From positions 1-36,365 of IMG/VR virus record IMGVR_UViG_3300044675_004175: a stretch of DNA of 36,365 nucleotides; one strand, written 5' to 3'. Both the position numbers and the translations under genes were made by a program. This document shows, in pieces, positions 1 through 5,027 of the stretch; within the stretch, counting starts at the first letter, position 1, and each line of letters opens with the position of its first letter. This DNA comes from a virus. The notes beneath the pieces were generated by a model. The model made no database searches. It was not told the DNA's origin and worked only from the letters and a program-made list of their open reading frames with translations.

Positions 1-252
1 CATGCCAAAAATGATCGAGAAGACTTAATCTCAAGAGGTAGAAGTTTCAGGAAAGAAGTGCAATCGGTTCCAAAAGCACTTCAAAAAGCAGGTGCAAAAC
101 CAGGTGATAAAGTTACGTCAGAACCTTCAGGAATTATGAGTGGTGAAGACAAAATAAAAGGAAAACAAAAAAGAGACAAGATCTATACGAAGGTATTGAA
201 AGCAAAAATGAATCCAAAGACTGGTAGGACGATGGGTACAATGAGAGGGTAA
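1..252 (+). CDS. Basic phage protein, 3' end only (left-truncated)
   Basis: The frame is open from the left edge to the TAA at 250-252, giving at least 83 residues. The internal GTG at 58 is not needed as a start because the frame stays open upstream. The visible part is rich in Lys, Arg and Gly (IKGKQKRDKIYTKVLKAKM) and ends GTMRG. It has no membrane segment and no catalytic motif I recognise. It may be the C-terminus of a small conserved cyanophage protein, perhaps nucleic-acid binding given the charge, but this is inference. It is followed by a small hairpin and the first promoter of the small-gene array, so it is probably the last gene of a different unit. Confidence 0.6.
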   Translation, partial: HAKNDREDLISRGRSFRKEVQSVPKALQKAGAKPGDKVTSEPSGIMSGEDKIKGKQKRDKIYTKVLKAKMNPKTGRTMGTMRG

Positions 253-263
253 TTTCTGATTCG

Positions 264-285
264 GTGACACTTGAAGAACTGTCAC
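264..285 (+). terminator. Small hairpin after the first gene
   Basis: GTGACA (264-269) pairs with TGTCAC (280-285) around a 10-base loop. There is no U-tract, so termination is uncertain. The right arm overlaps the TGTCACA box of the next promoter. Confidence 0.3.
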
Positions 286-320
286 ACAATATGTGCACAG
301 CACTCTAAATGGTGTATTGT
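280..320 (+). promoter_or_regulatory. Box-type promoter for 344-697
   Basis: A degenerate upstream box TGTCACA (280-286) lies 35 bp before the -10 TATTGT (315-320). A second box, GTGCACA, is at 293-299. The geometry matches the other box-type promoters in the window, although the distal box is imperfect. Confidence 0.5.
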
Positions 321-343
321 ATCTGTGTTGAGACAAACACCTC

Positions 344-697
344 ATGACTGCAACTCAAACCATGATTCTGTTCGAGACTGGCAACGATCTCTCTGATGAT
401 TTCATGAAAGTTTGTTATCGTCGCATGAAGTCTAATAGTTTTGATGTGTATGAAATGATTGGAAACTCTAAGGTTTCTATCAATCATCGTGCTCGTCGTG
501 GACCTTCTGAACTGATTAAAGAGGATCCTATCAATGGTAACACTTATGTTGCAGGAATCGCTTATGATTCTTTTGATGTTTGGGTGAATGTTCAGGATGC
601 TGATTCTAGCATTGGTCGCCCTGGTTGTTCTAAATGTGTGGCAGAAGATGTTCGCACGTTTGATGATGCTATCTCGATCGCACAAGAATATATTTGA
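344..697 (+). CDS. Hypothetical cyanophage protein, 117 aa
   Basis: I do not recognise this family. The 117-residue protein is soluble and mixed alpha/beta in appearance, with no signal peptide or membrane segment. It contains a short basic stretch (NHRARRGPSELIKED, about residues 47-61) and a Cys pair PGCSKC near residue 95, which might bind a metal, though only two Cys are present there. ATG 344 follows a box-type promoter with its -10 at 315-320, and the leader has no strong Shine-Dalgarno. It is the first member of the rightward small-gene array and appears to be transcribed alone or with the next gene. Confidence 0.75.
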   Translation: MTATQTMILFETGNDLSDDFMKVCYRRMKSNSFDVYEMIGNSKVSINHRARRGPSELIKEDPINGNTYVAGIAYDSFDVWVNVQDADSSIGRPGCSKCVAEDVRTFDDAISIAQEYI

Positions 698-795
698 TTT
701 GTAAAAGGTGGACAGTCTCTAAACTGTCCACCAGACCTCTCAGATTGACCCACACTGCGCTTAGAATGACTTTGTTGAATCAAACCACACACGAC

Positions 796-1014
796 ATGGT
801 TTTTCACTACGTTACCAACTGGAAAGAAGGTGCAGTGCGCCAAATGTTCATTCAAGAGGTTACACCAGAGTTTCAAGAAGGTGACAACAAATATGTTGCT
901 ATTGCTCTCAATCCTGAGAACAATACCAGCATGGTGATGTCAAAACCACGCAGTCATTATGATACACTGCAGTGGGTTCGTAAGTTCTGCGGTTCTTTCT
1001 CTCTTCTGTACTGA
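796..1014 (+). CDS. Hypothetical protein, 72 aa
   Basis: I chose ATG 796 over an in-frame upstream ATG at 766 because 766 falls inside a probable -10 (TAGAAT 762-767). The leader CACACACGACATGG also closely resembles the leaders of the genes at 4575 and 5961. The 72-residue product is soluble, with several aromatics (FHYVTNWKEG near the N-terminus) and ends FSLLY. The function is unknown. Its TGA (1012-1014) overlaps the ATG of the next gene at 1014, so translation of the following membrane peptide is probably coupled to it. Confidence 0.65.
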   Translation: MVFHYVTNWKEGAVRQMFIQEVTPEFQEGDNKYVAIALNPENNTSMVMSKPRSHYDTLQWVRKFCGSFSLLY

Positions 1015-1097
1015 TGGTAACTGTATTTTTAGTAGTGCTTGCTTATTTTCTAGGAGCAGCAAATGTTATTCTTGTTCAACACCTTTTTCGCGACTGA
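1014..1097 (+). CDS. 27-residue single-pass membrane peptide
   Basis: The gene starts at an ATG overlapping the previous stop (TGATG) and ends TGA 1095-1097. The peptide is MVTVFLVVLAYFLGAANVIL followed by VQHLFRD: about 18 uninterrupted hydrophobic residues and then a short polar tail. It looks like a one-helix inner or thylakoid membrane protein. Tiny one-helix proteins are common among cyanobacterial photosystem subunits and phage membrane modulators, but no homology is claimed. The tight overlap upstream and the two-base gap to the next ATG (1100) argue that it is a real gene despite its size. Confidence 0.55.
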   Translation: MVTVFLVVLAYFLGAANVILVQHLFRD

Positions 1098-1099
1098 TT

Positions 1100-1243
1100 A
1101 TGAAGTACATTGTTGATCTCTACGTTGGCGGTAAAGTCTTCAAAGAGGAAGTGCAAGCAACCAATGCAAAAGATGCCCGCGAAACTGCCATGGCGAGGAA
1201 TCCTAAGGCAAAAGTTGTTGGCGTGAATGTGAGTTTCAAATGA
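1100..1243 (+). CDS. Small conserved cyanophage-type protein, 47 aa
   Basis: ATG 1100 follows the previous stop by two bases. The 47-residue product begins MKYIVDLYVGGKVFKEEVQA, then DARETAMARNPKAKVVGVN. The pattern (beta strand, hairpin, strand, helix, strand) looks like a small compact fold, and very similar short proteins recur in cyanophages as far as I recall. No function is known. The last codons overlap the next gene through ATGATGA, so the two are probably translated in series. Longer in-frame extensions would run through the 27-residue membrane gene and were rejected. Confidence 0.7.
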   Translation: MKYIVDLYVGGKVFKEEVQATNAKDARETAMARNPKAKVVGVNVSFK

Positions 1244-1467
1244 TGAACACTACTGAAGAACTAACTATGACAAAATCTTTGCAACTTTTGTGTGATGGAT
1301 TTAAGAATGAGTTTGCTGCTTATGTATTTGCAGAACTCCAAAACACTGATCTTCTACAACAACTTTCATCAGAGTTTGTAGAGTCAGATATTAAGGTGGT
1401 TGATAATGAGCATCAGGTGGAACTTTCAATGATGCTGATTGAAACTCTGGATGTAATTGCACAATGA
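1240..1467 (+). CDS. Hypothetical acidic helical protein, 75 aa
   Basis: The start is ATG 1240 or the adjacent ATG 1243; both overlap the preceding stop. A later in-frame ATG (1267) gives MTKSLQLLCD and is possible. The product is acidic and mostly helical (FKNEFAAYVFAELQNTDLLQ), without membrane segments or recognised motifs. Its stop TGA overlaps the next ATG at 1464. It sits in the middle of a five-gene chain (1014-1888) of overlapping or nearly touching reading frames, so its expression level is probably set by coupling and not by its own ribosome site. Confidence 0.65.
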   Translation: MMNTTEELTMTKSLQLLCDGFKNEFAAYVFAELQNTDLLQQLSSEFVESDIKVVDNEHQVELSMMLIETLDVIAQ

Positions 1468-1637
1468 ATTATCTTTGCCTTGTTGATGGTATTGTTGAAT
1501 ATGGAAGCAATGATCCTACTGCATTTGCACATTATCAGTTGATGTATGCTGAAGATCACAAAGGTGTTGATGTAGAGTTTCTTACTCTCACTGATGAAGA
1601 ATATGATATAATGTTTCCTTGTGAGGATGAAGAATGA
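1464..1637 (+). CDS. Hypothetical acidic protein, 57 aa
   Basis: The ATG overlaps the previous TGA (AATGA) and the stop TGA 1635-1637 overlaps the next ATG at 1634. The 57-residue product begins MNYLCLVDGIVEYGSNDPTA and ends FPCEDEE. It has a Tyr/Asp/Glu-rich composition with strand-helix-strand character and no hydrophobic helix. The function is unknown. Its main support is the overlap on both sides, which keeps three consecutive frames in register. Confidence 0.6.
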   Translation: MNYLCLVDGIVEYGSNDPTAFAHYQLMYAEDHKGVDVEFLTLTDEEYDIMFPCEDEE

Positions 1638-1888
1638 CTCACTCTAACCTTTCAAAGATTCGTCCGAAATTGAGAACAACTGGACGTGTCTCAGGTAATT
1701 TTGGAAAATCAAAAGTTGTTGCAGGATCATCACTTAATGACATTGGTGGTGATGGTAGCATTGGTGCAACACAAGATGAATACCTAAGTCGTCTTTATTA
1801 TGCTTTTGATAACACTTCCGAACCTAAACTTCGTCAGTTCCTTTATCAAGAAATCAAGAAAATCCATATTCAGAGAGGATCCTGGTGA
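1634..1888 (+). CDS. Hypothetical protein with basic N-terminus, 84 aa
   Basis: ATG 1634 overlaps the preceding TGA. The protein has a basic, Gly/Ser-rich N-terminal half (LSKIRPKLRTTGRVSGNFGK) that looks disordered. A helical C-terminal part follows (DEYLSRLYYAFDNTSEPKLR). The basic first half could contact nucleic acid; this is inference only. It is the last gene of the first coupled chain and is followed by the promoter at 1901-1941. No terminator hairpin lies between, so read-through into the next unit is likely. Confidence 0.65.
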   Translation: MTHSNLSKIRPKLRTTGRVSGNFGKSKVVAGSSLNDIGGDGSIGATQDEYLSRLYYAFDNTSEPKLRQFLYQEIKKIHIQRGSW

Positions 1889-1900
1889 CAGTTGTACAAG

Positions 1901-1950
1901 TGGCACAGTAAATGAGCACAGTGCTCAGAATCATGTATTCTTAAAGAGTC
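1901..1950 (+). promoter_or_regulatory. Box-type promoter with palindrome, for 1967-2320
   Basis: TGGCACA (1901-1907) stands 35 bp before the -10 TATTCT (1936-1941), and GAGTC follows at 1946-1950. The 21 bases 1901-1921 recur exactly at 4235-4255 and 4507-4527. A perfect 15-bp palindrome, TGAGCACAGTGCTCA, at 1913-1927 covers the usual -35 position. No TTGACA is present, so a specific activator or altered polymerase may be needed. Confidence 0.65.
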
Positions 1951-1966
1951 AAAGCAATTCAAGCAC

Positions 1967-2320
1967 ATGACTACTGTTTTCTCCGACTTTGTTGTTCAGC
2001 AAGACGCAAAGAATACTATTCAACTTAACATTGTTAAGTATAGTTTGATGTTGTGCGATGCTCTCAAGCAAGACGCACCAGATAATTACTTCTATGAACT
2101 GGATAGTTCTGGTCGTAAGTATCATAAAATTTGGATGTATATTGGAGATCGGCGTGACAGTATTCATGCTTTTATTGATAAGCAAACTGGTTCAGTTCTG
2201 AAACCTGCAAGCGTAAAAACTCCGGCAAAAGGTGAAAGATATAATCTACTTTCTATTCCTTCTCGCGAAAAGTGTTTTGAAAGTGCCGAATGGTCGGGAG
2301 GATACCTCTACTTGAAGTGA
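1967..2320 (+). CDS. Hypothetical protein, 117 aa
   Basis: ATG 1967 follows a box-type promoter. The 117-residue soluble protein begins MTTVFSDFVVQQDAKNTIQL. Its centre, YFYELDSSGRKYHKIWMYIG, suggests a beta hairpin and RRDSIHAFIDKQTGSVLKPA follows. I recall similar short proteins with the phrase 'FIDKQTGSVLKPA' in cyanophages and marine cyanobacteria, of unknown function. It is the last gene before the HNH endonuclease insertion; its stop (2318-2320) lies five bases before the hairpin that covers the HNH start. Confidence 0.75.
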   Translation: MTTVFSDFVVQQDAKNTIQLNIVKYSLMLCDALKQDAPDNYFYELDSSGRKYHKIWMYIGDRRDSIHAFIDKQTGSVLKPASVKTPAKGERYNLLSIPSREKCFESAEWSGGYLYLK

Positions 2321-2324
2321 TGTT

Positions 2325-2370
2325 AGTGGTCTGGTTCATCTTGTATAAATACAATAAACACCAGACCATT
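2325..2370 (+). promoter_or_regulatory. Hairpin enclosing a late promoter before the HNH gene
   Basis: TGGTCTGGT (2327-2335) pairs perfectly with ACCAGACCA (2360-2368). A G-U pair and an A-U pair extend the stem to 2325/2370, directly against the ATG at 2371. The 24-base loop holds TATAAATA (2344-2351), a T4-type late promoter. Read-through RNA would hide the ribosome-binding region. RNA started at about 2357 would lack the left arm and be translatable. This is the arrangement known for T4 I-TevI. Confidence 0.7.
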
Positions 2371-2784
2371 ATGTTATCACCTTATCAATCTAGAATGTGG
2401 AAACTTCACAAAGCATTTGGAAACAAATGCGTTAAGTGTGGTTCTACAGAAAACTTACATTTTGACCACATTGACCCATCTACAAAATACAAATCTATTG
2501 GCACAATGGCGAATAGTAATGGTTTTGATAAGTGTTATGAAGAAGCGTTAAAATGTCAGTTATTATGCTCAACCTGCCATAAGAAAAAATCTATTGAAAA
2601 CCACGATTACACCAGCACTGCTAAAAACCACAGATTGACATTTAAGGATGGAACTATTCTTGAAGTTTATTCATTAGATACTTGGGCATATGAAAATGAT
2701 TATAGTGCCTCACATCTTCGTGCTGTTAGGCGTGGCGACCGCAAATCTCACAAAGGTGTCATAAATGTTGAAACTTACGAATAA
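2371..2784 (+). CDS. Freestanding HNH homing-type endonuclease
   Basis: The 137-residue protein begins MLSPYQSRMW. It carries a zinc-type pair C20-x2-C23, the HNH core HFDHID (residues 30-35; D32/H33 are likely catalytic) and a second pair C66-x2-C69 followed by HKKK. This is the standard layout of HNH nucleases. The C-terminal segment (about residues 92-133, including LEVYSLDTWAYENDYSASHL) looks like a NUMOD/IENR-type DNA-binding helix-turn-helix. Together this suggests a homing endonuclease cutting DNA at a specific site, probably in related phages lacking the gene. It lies between two small-gene units and does not interrupt a recognisable gene, so it is freestanding. An upstream in-frame extension to 2290 would run through the hairpin and was rejected. 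Confidence 0.88.
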   Translation: MLSPYQSRMWKLHKAFGNKCVKCGSTENLHFDHIDPSTKYKSIGTMANSNGFDKCYEEALKCQLLCSTCHKKKSIENHDYTSTAKNHRLTFKDGTILEVYSLDTWAYENDYSASHLRAVRRGDRKSHKGVINVETYE

Positions 2785-2815
2785 TCTTTACGCTCGTTGA
2801 TATAAACTAGATGCA

Positions 2816-2874
2816 GTGTGCCAGTTCGATTTCTGGCACACTCTCTGGTTTTCTCCGCCAAAATCATGTATTCT
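2816..2874 (+). promoter_or_regulatory. Hairpin plus box-type promoter for 2899-3147
   Basis: A perfect 10-bp inverted repeat (AGTGTGCCAG / CTGGCACACT, loop TTCGATTT) closes the HNH unit. Its right arm contains the TGGCACA box (2834-2840), exactly 35 bp before the -10 TATTCT (2869-2874). The -10 region matches the promoter at 1936 for 16 bases. The proximal box is degenerate here. Confidence 0.6.
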
Positions 2875-2898
2875 TAAAGAGTCAAAGGAACACCACTT

Positions 2899-3147
2899 AT
2901 GACTGAGTTTCCGACACTGCAATCCAAAGATGGCACAATGCTCGTAGGTTTTTATCCTATCGAAGATTGTTCCGATCATGTTCTCAAGGTTCTTTCTTGG
3001 AAAGGTGTTGATACTATTTCCAGAAAGTGTCTGACTAAGAAAGATGCTGAACGTGAGATTGATGAACGTTTGGCACTTGATTATGTTATCACTGGTGACA
3101 ACATTGATCTGGTTCAAGAATACAACTTCATGGCAGGTGCTTGCTGA
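2899..3147 (+). CDS. Hypothetical protein, 82 aa
   Basis: ATG 2899 follows a box-type promoter (-10 at 2869-2874). The 82-residue acidic protein begins MTEFPTLQSKDGTMLVGFYP, and contains KKDAEREIDERLALDYVITG in a C-terminal helical part. It has no membrane helix. Three Cys are scattered and do not form a clear metal site. I do not recognise the family. It heads a unit of small genes (2899-4244). Its stop lies two bases before the ATG of a small membrane protein. Confidence 0.7.
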   Translation: MTEFPTLQSKDGTMLVGFYPIEDCSDHVLKVLSWKGVDTISRKCLTKKDAEREIDERLALDYVITGDNIDLVQEYNFMAGAC

Positions 3148-3149
3148 TT

Positions 3150-3278
3150 ATGTTGATTTTAGGTGGGTTTATTGTGACAATGTTCGCGTTTCTATTTTAT
3201 CTTGAAGATCGCTCTGGTGGCGGTCTTTATGATCCTGACCCTTCTGCATCTTATCGTCACAAAAAATCAAAAAAATGA
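3150..3278 (+). CDS. Single-pass membrane peptide, 42 aa
   Basis: The start ATG 3150 lies two bases after the preceding stop and the TGA 3276-3278 overlaps the next ATG. The product begins with a hydrophobic segment, MLILGGFIVTMFAFLFYLED, and then has a polar tail rich in Gly, Ser and Lys ending HKKKSKK. The positive-inside rule suggests a cytoplasmic C-terminus. It is probably an inner-membrane peptide of unknown role. The neighbouring gene also encodes an N-terminal hydrophobic segment, so the two may act together at the membrane. Confidence 0.6.
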   Translation: MLILGGFIVTMFAFLFYLEDRSGGGLYDPDPSASYRHKKSKK

Positions 3279-3415
3279 GAATTGCATTTCTGATTGCTAC
3301 TCTTGCTCTTGGTCTAAGAGTTGGTCTTGCTGCTCATGCTACTGTGAACGAGTATCAAGAACAACAAGCAGATCGTTTCTGCCAAATTAACACCAATTAC
3401 TGCAACGCAAAATGA
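3275..3415 (+). CDS. Small probable exported protein, 46 aa
   Basis: ATG 3275 overlaps the stop of the previous gene (ATGA). The first 22 residues form a signal-peptide-like segment, MRIAFLIATLALGLRVGLAA. It ends in a small-residue stretch AHA, which fits signal peptidase I cleavage. The short mature part contains two Cys (C36 and C44 region, DRFCQINTNYC) that could form a disulphide outside the cytoplasm. If not cleaved, it would be a membrane anchor. The function is unknown. A frame-shifted overlapping ORF at 3202-3390 has Ser/Cys-rich noise composition and was discarded. Confidence 0.55.
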   Translation: MRIAFLIATLALGLRVGLAAHATVNEYQEQQADRFCQINTNYCNAK

Positions 3416-3451
3416 CATTCAACTGATTGCTGACATTATTTCACCAGAATC

Positions 3452-3640
3452 ATGAACACTGCATTTGTGACACCAAAAAGTAAGAAAGCAAGCAACCGAT
3501 TCTGCAATCTTATGAACAAAGAATCTGAATGTGTAATTGAACAAAACAAAGGTGATCGTGTGTTTTTGCGATCACTGAATGGTAAAAACTTCTTCTGGGT
3601 TAATCTCAATTCTGATTCTGATTGGAGCATTGAACTATGA
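3452..3640 (+). CDS. Small conserved hypothetical protein, 62 aa
   Basis: ATG 3452 gives a 62-residue protein with a basic N-terminus (MNTAFVTPKSKKASNRFCNL), followed by beta-rich sequence (KGDRVFLRSLNGKNFFWVNL) and a hydrophilic end. The composition resembles a small beta-barrel or hairpin domain seen repeatedly in cyanophages as an uncharacterised protein. It has no recognisable catalytic motif. Its stop TGA (3638-3640) overlaps the next ATG at 3637. A 36-base gap separates it from the preceding exported peptide. Confidence 0.7.
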   Translation: MNTAFVTPKSKKASNRFCNLMNKESECVIEQNKGDRVFLRSLNGKNFFWVNLNSDSDWSIEL

Positions 3641-3873
3641 ATCTCTACATTATCAATGAAGTTCTTTACGATTACACTGATGGAATGTGTGTAATCGCTG
3701 CTGAATCTCTGCCGCATTGTGAAGAACTTTTTATGAAAGAGTTTGCATCTGGCAATAGTGATTACCTCAAAGAAAATATGCAAAAAGAGTTTAATCAGGC
3801 AACAATCAAAGTGATTGAGAATGTTCCTTATGAGAAGGAAGAAGTTGTCTCCTATGTTTATGGTGGAGGTTGA
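3637..3873 (+). CDS. Hypothetical acidic protein, 78 aa
   Basis: The start overlaps the previous stop (ATGA at 3637-3640). The product begins MNLYIINEVLYDYTDGMCVI, a beta hairpin, followed by AAESLPHCEELFMKEFAS, a likely helix, and ends in a Gly-rich SYVYGGG. I recall similar sequences (INEVLYDYTDGM, then AAESLE) as a common small cyanophage family without assigned function. The Gly codons at its end, GGTGGAGGT, also supply the ribosome-binding site for the next gene at 3875. Confidence 0.7.
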   Translation: MNLYIINEVLYDYTDGMCVIAAESLPHCEELFMKEFASGNSDYLKENMQKEFNQATIKVIENVPYEKEEVVSYVYGGG

Positions 3874-3874
3874 T

Positions 3875-4066
3875 ATGGATCAGGCACAATTGATTCAGAG
3901 CATTGAACAGCAACTCGAAAATCTTGCACACTTCAATGAAGAACTTGCCTATGAATATGAGAATGATTTATATCATTCAGATTTCATGGATGAACCGATT
4001 GTAGAACGATTCACTGTTGAACTTCTAAAAGAACTTGAGGATCTTGTATATGAACTCGACAACTGA
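3875..4066 (+). CDS. Hypothetical acidic helical protein, 63 aa
   Basis: ATG 3875 was chosen because GGTGGAGGT ends six bases before it; an upstream alternative start would overlap the previous gene by about 60 bases. The 63-residue product is strongly acidic and nearly all helical (SIEQQLENLAHFNEELAYEY, then VERFTVELLKELEDLVYELD), possibly a helical hairpin or coiled coil. Acidic, helical mini-proteins in phages often bind host enzymes or mimic DNA, but nothing specific can be assigned. The last 17 bases overlap the next gene. Confidence 0.65.
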   Translation: MDQAQLIQSIEQQLENLAHFNEELAYEYENDLYHSDFMDEPIVERFTVELLKELEDLVYELDN

Positions 4067-4244
4067 TTTCGCTTTTTATTCTGCACAAGAAATTCAGGAA
4101 CTTGATGATTCTGATTTATCATTTGAGATTGCAGATGCTGCACTGTTGAAAACACCAGAAGCAGATGAGTATCTGAATCTATTGATTGCAGAATTGAAGC
4201 GTCGTGAACAACAATATGTGCCACAAATACAAGTGGCACAGTAA
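4050..4244 (+). CDS. Hypothetical acidic helical protein, 64 aa
   Basis: ATG 4050 overlaps the end of the previous gene and follows GAGG (4037-4040) at suitable spacing; a TTG at 4035 is a less likely start. The product is acidic and helical (MNSTTDFAFYSAQEIQELDD, and LNLLIAELKRREQQYV). The final codons GTG GCA CAG TAA coincide with the conserved promoter box of the next unit, so coding and regulatory sequence overlap here. An inverted repeat GTGCCAC/GTGGCAC (4219-4240) also lies within its 3' end. No function is recognised. Confidence 0.6.
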   Translation: MNSTTDFAFYSAQEIQELDDSDLSFEIADAALLKTPEADEYLNLLIAELKRREQQYVPQIQVAQ

Positions 4245-4285
4245 ATGAGCACAGCATCCTAAAACCTGTATATTAAAAGAGTCAA
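4219..4285 (+). promoter_or_regulatory. Inverted repeat and box-type promoter for 4304-4504
   Basis: GTGCCAC (4219-4225) and GTGGCAC (4234-4240) form an inverted repeat with an 8-base gap. The 21-base box block (4235-4255) is identical to that at 1901 and 4507. TGGCACA begins 35 bp before the -10 TATATT (4270-4275), and GAGTC follows at 4280-4284. The right half of the 15-bp palindrome has decayed here. Confidence 0.65.
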
Positions 4286-4303
4286 AGAAAGGAAACCAAT
4301 CCA

Positions 4304-4504
4304 ATGACTGCCAACGATGCACACCTGATCATCATCGGTGAGATGATCACCGCTTCCGTCTTTGAGGATCCTGAGCGCACCTTTGAGAACATTCAGGAGA
4401 TGCACTCTACCATCGAAGGCGCTGAGATGCTCCGCCGCATTGTGAGAGATGATCTGGGTGGTGCTGGTGATGTGATCACCGCTGCTCTGATGGACGATCT
4501 CTAA
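4304..4504 (+). CDS. Small protein, paralogue of 10716-10892 (66 aa)
   Basis: ATG 4304 follows a box-type promoter. The C-terminal half, AEMLRRIVRDDLGGAGDVIT, is almost the same as SEALRRIVRDDIGGAGDLIT in the gene at 10716, so the two are paralogues or share a swapped module. The N-terminal half (MTANDAHLIIIGEMITASVF) is more divergent. It is helical, acidic and soluble, and of unknown function. The codons are GC-richer than those of the neighbours. The gene stands alone, with a new promoter starting three bases after its stop. Confidence 0.75.
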   Translation: MTANDAHLIIIGEMITASVFEDPERTFENIQEMHSTIEGAEMLRRIVRDDLGGAGDVITAALMDDL

Positions 4505-4506
4505 AC

Positions 4507-4556
4507 TGGCACAGTAAATGAGCACAGTGCTCAAAACCCTGTATATTAAAAGAGTC
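4507..4556 (+). promoter_or_regulatory. Box-type promoter with palindrome, for 4575-4862
   Basis: The 21-base block TGGCACA...GCACAG (4507-4527) is followed by the complete palindrome TGAGCACAGTGCTCA (4519-4533). The -10 TATATT (4542-4547) is 35 bp from the box start, with GAGTC at 4552-4556. It begins three bases after the stop of the preceding gene, and no terminator intervenes. Confidence 0.65.
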
Positions 4557-4574
4557 GAAAACAACCACACCGAC

Positions 4575-4862
4575 ATGACCACTGCAACCGCTTCACGCAC
4601 TTTTGTTCATCAATCCGTGAACAGTAGTGCAATCTCTCAACTTTCTGTCATTTCTGGAGAACTTGAAGGAACCTATGATCTGCTGGTAATCTTCAACAGC
4701 AATCCTGATAAAATCTATCAGTATGCTTTTGAAGATGATGGTGAAGCACTGCGTTGGATTGATCTTCTTTCTGATGAAGAAGCACGGAACGCAACATCTT
4801 GGGGTCGCGAATTGCATCGTGCTCTGAAGCATGGTGATCTGGAAGTTATTGCACAAGCATGA
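4575..4862 (+). CDS. KTSC-like domain protein, 95 aa
   Basis: ATG 4575 follows the box-type promoter; upstream in-frame codons lie inside that promoter. The sequence pattern VNSSAISQLSVI, YDLLVIFNSN, KIYQYAF and then RNATSWGRELHRAL fits the KTSC domain: a Ser-Ser motif, two beta strands with aromatic residues, then a Ser-Gly-type helix. KTSC is a small domain first noted at the C-terminus of some lysyl-tRNA synthetases and common in phages. Its activity is unknown. The call rests on pattern memory and is moderate. Its stop overlaps the next start at 4859 (ATGA). Compare 9716-9925, another KTSC-like protein. Confidence 0.7.
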   Translation: MTTATASRTFVHQSVNSSAISQLSVISGELEGTYDLLVIFNSNPDKIYQYAFEDDGEALRWIDLLSDEEARNATSWGRELHRALKHGDLEVIAQA

Positions 4863-5020
4863 AAAACGTTACTTTCTCTCCTTGTTCTGATCTTCAAAAC
4901 AAACAACTGATCTGGGCAATGTATTCTAAAGGTCAGTATCTTGGTTTTAGTAGTTCATTGTTGATTGCAGGAAAGTATGCCGAAAGGTATGCTAATGATG
5001 TCAAAACTGTTACCTTTTGA
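4859..5020 (+). CDS. Hypothetical protein, 53 aa
   Basis: The ATG overlaps the preceding TGA (ATGA 4859-4862) and the TGA is at 5018-5020. The 53-residue product begins MKNVTFSPCSDLQNKQLIWA and ends NDVKTVTF. It has a mixed helix and strand pattern, with Tyr and Ser enriched in the middle (YSKGQYLGFSSSLLIAGKYA). There is no clear membrane helix and no recognised motif. Translational coupling to the KTSC-like gene suggests related expression, not necessarily related function. Confidence 0.6.
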   Translation: MKNVTFSPCSDLQNKQLIWAMYSKGQYLGFSSSLLIAGKYAERYANDVKTVTF

Positions 5021-5027
5021 TTCAATC

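Noticed and set aside
2371-2784. Group I intron carrying the HNH gene
   Set aside because: No split host gene flanks it, and no P3/P7-like pairing was noticed. The neighbours are complete small genes, so it is freestanding.
2808-2862. tRNA-like signal (GTTCGATTT loop, later CCGCCA)
   Set aside because: The loop is 8 bases with a 10-bp stem, no anticodon or D arm fits upstream, and the acceptor does not pair. It is better read as a hairpin whose right arm carries a TGGCACA box.
3202-3390. 62-codon frame rich in Ser and Cys
   Set aside because: It is a shadow of the two overlapping membrane/exported genes 3150-3278 and 3275-3415; its composition (CYSCSWSKSWSCCSC) is typical of a wrong frame.
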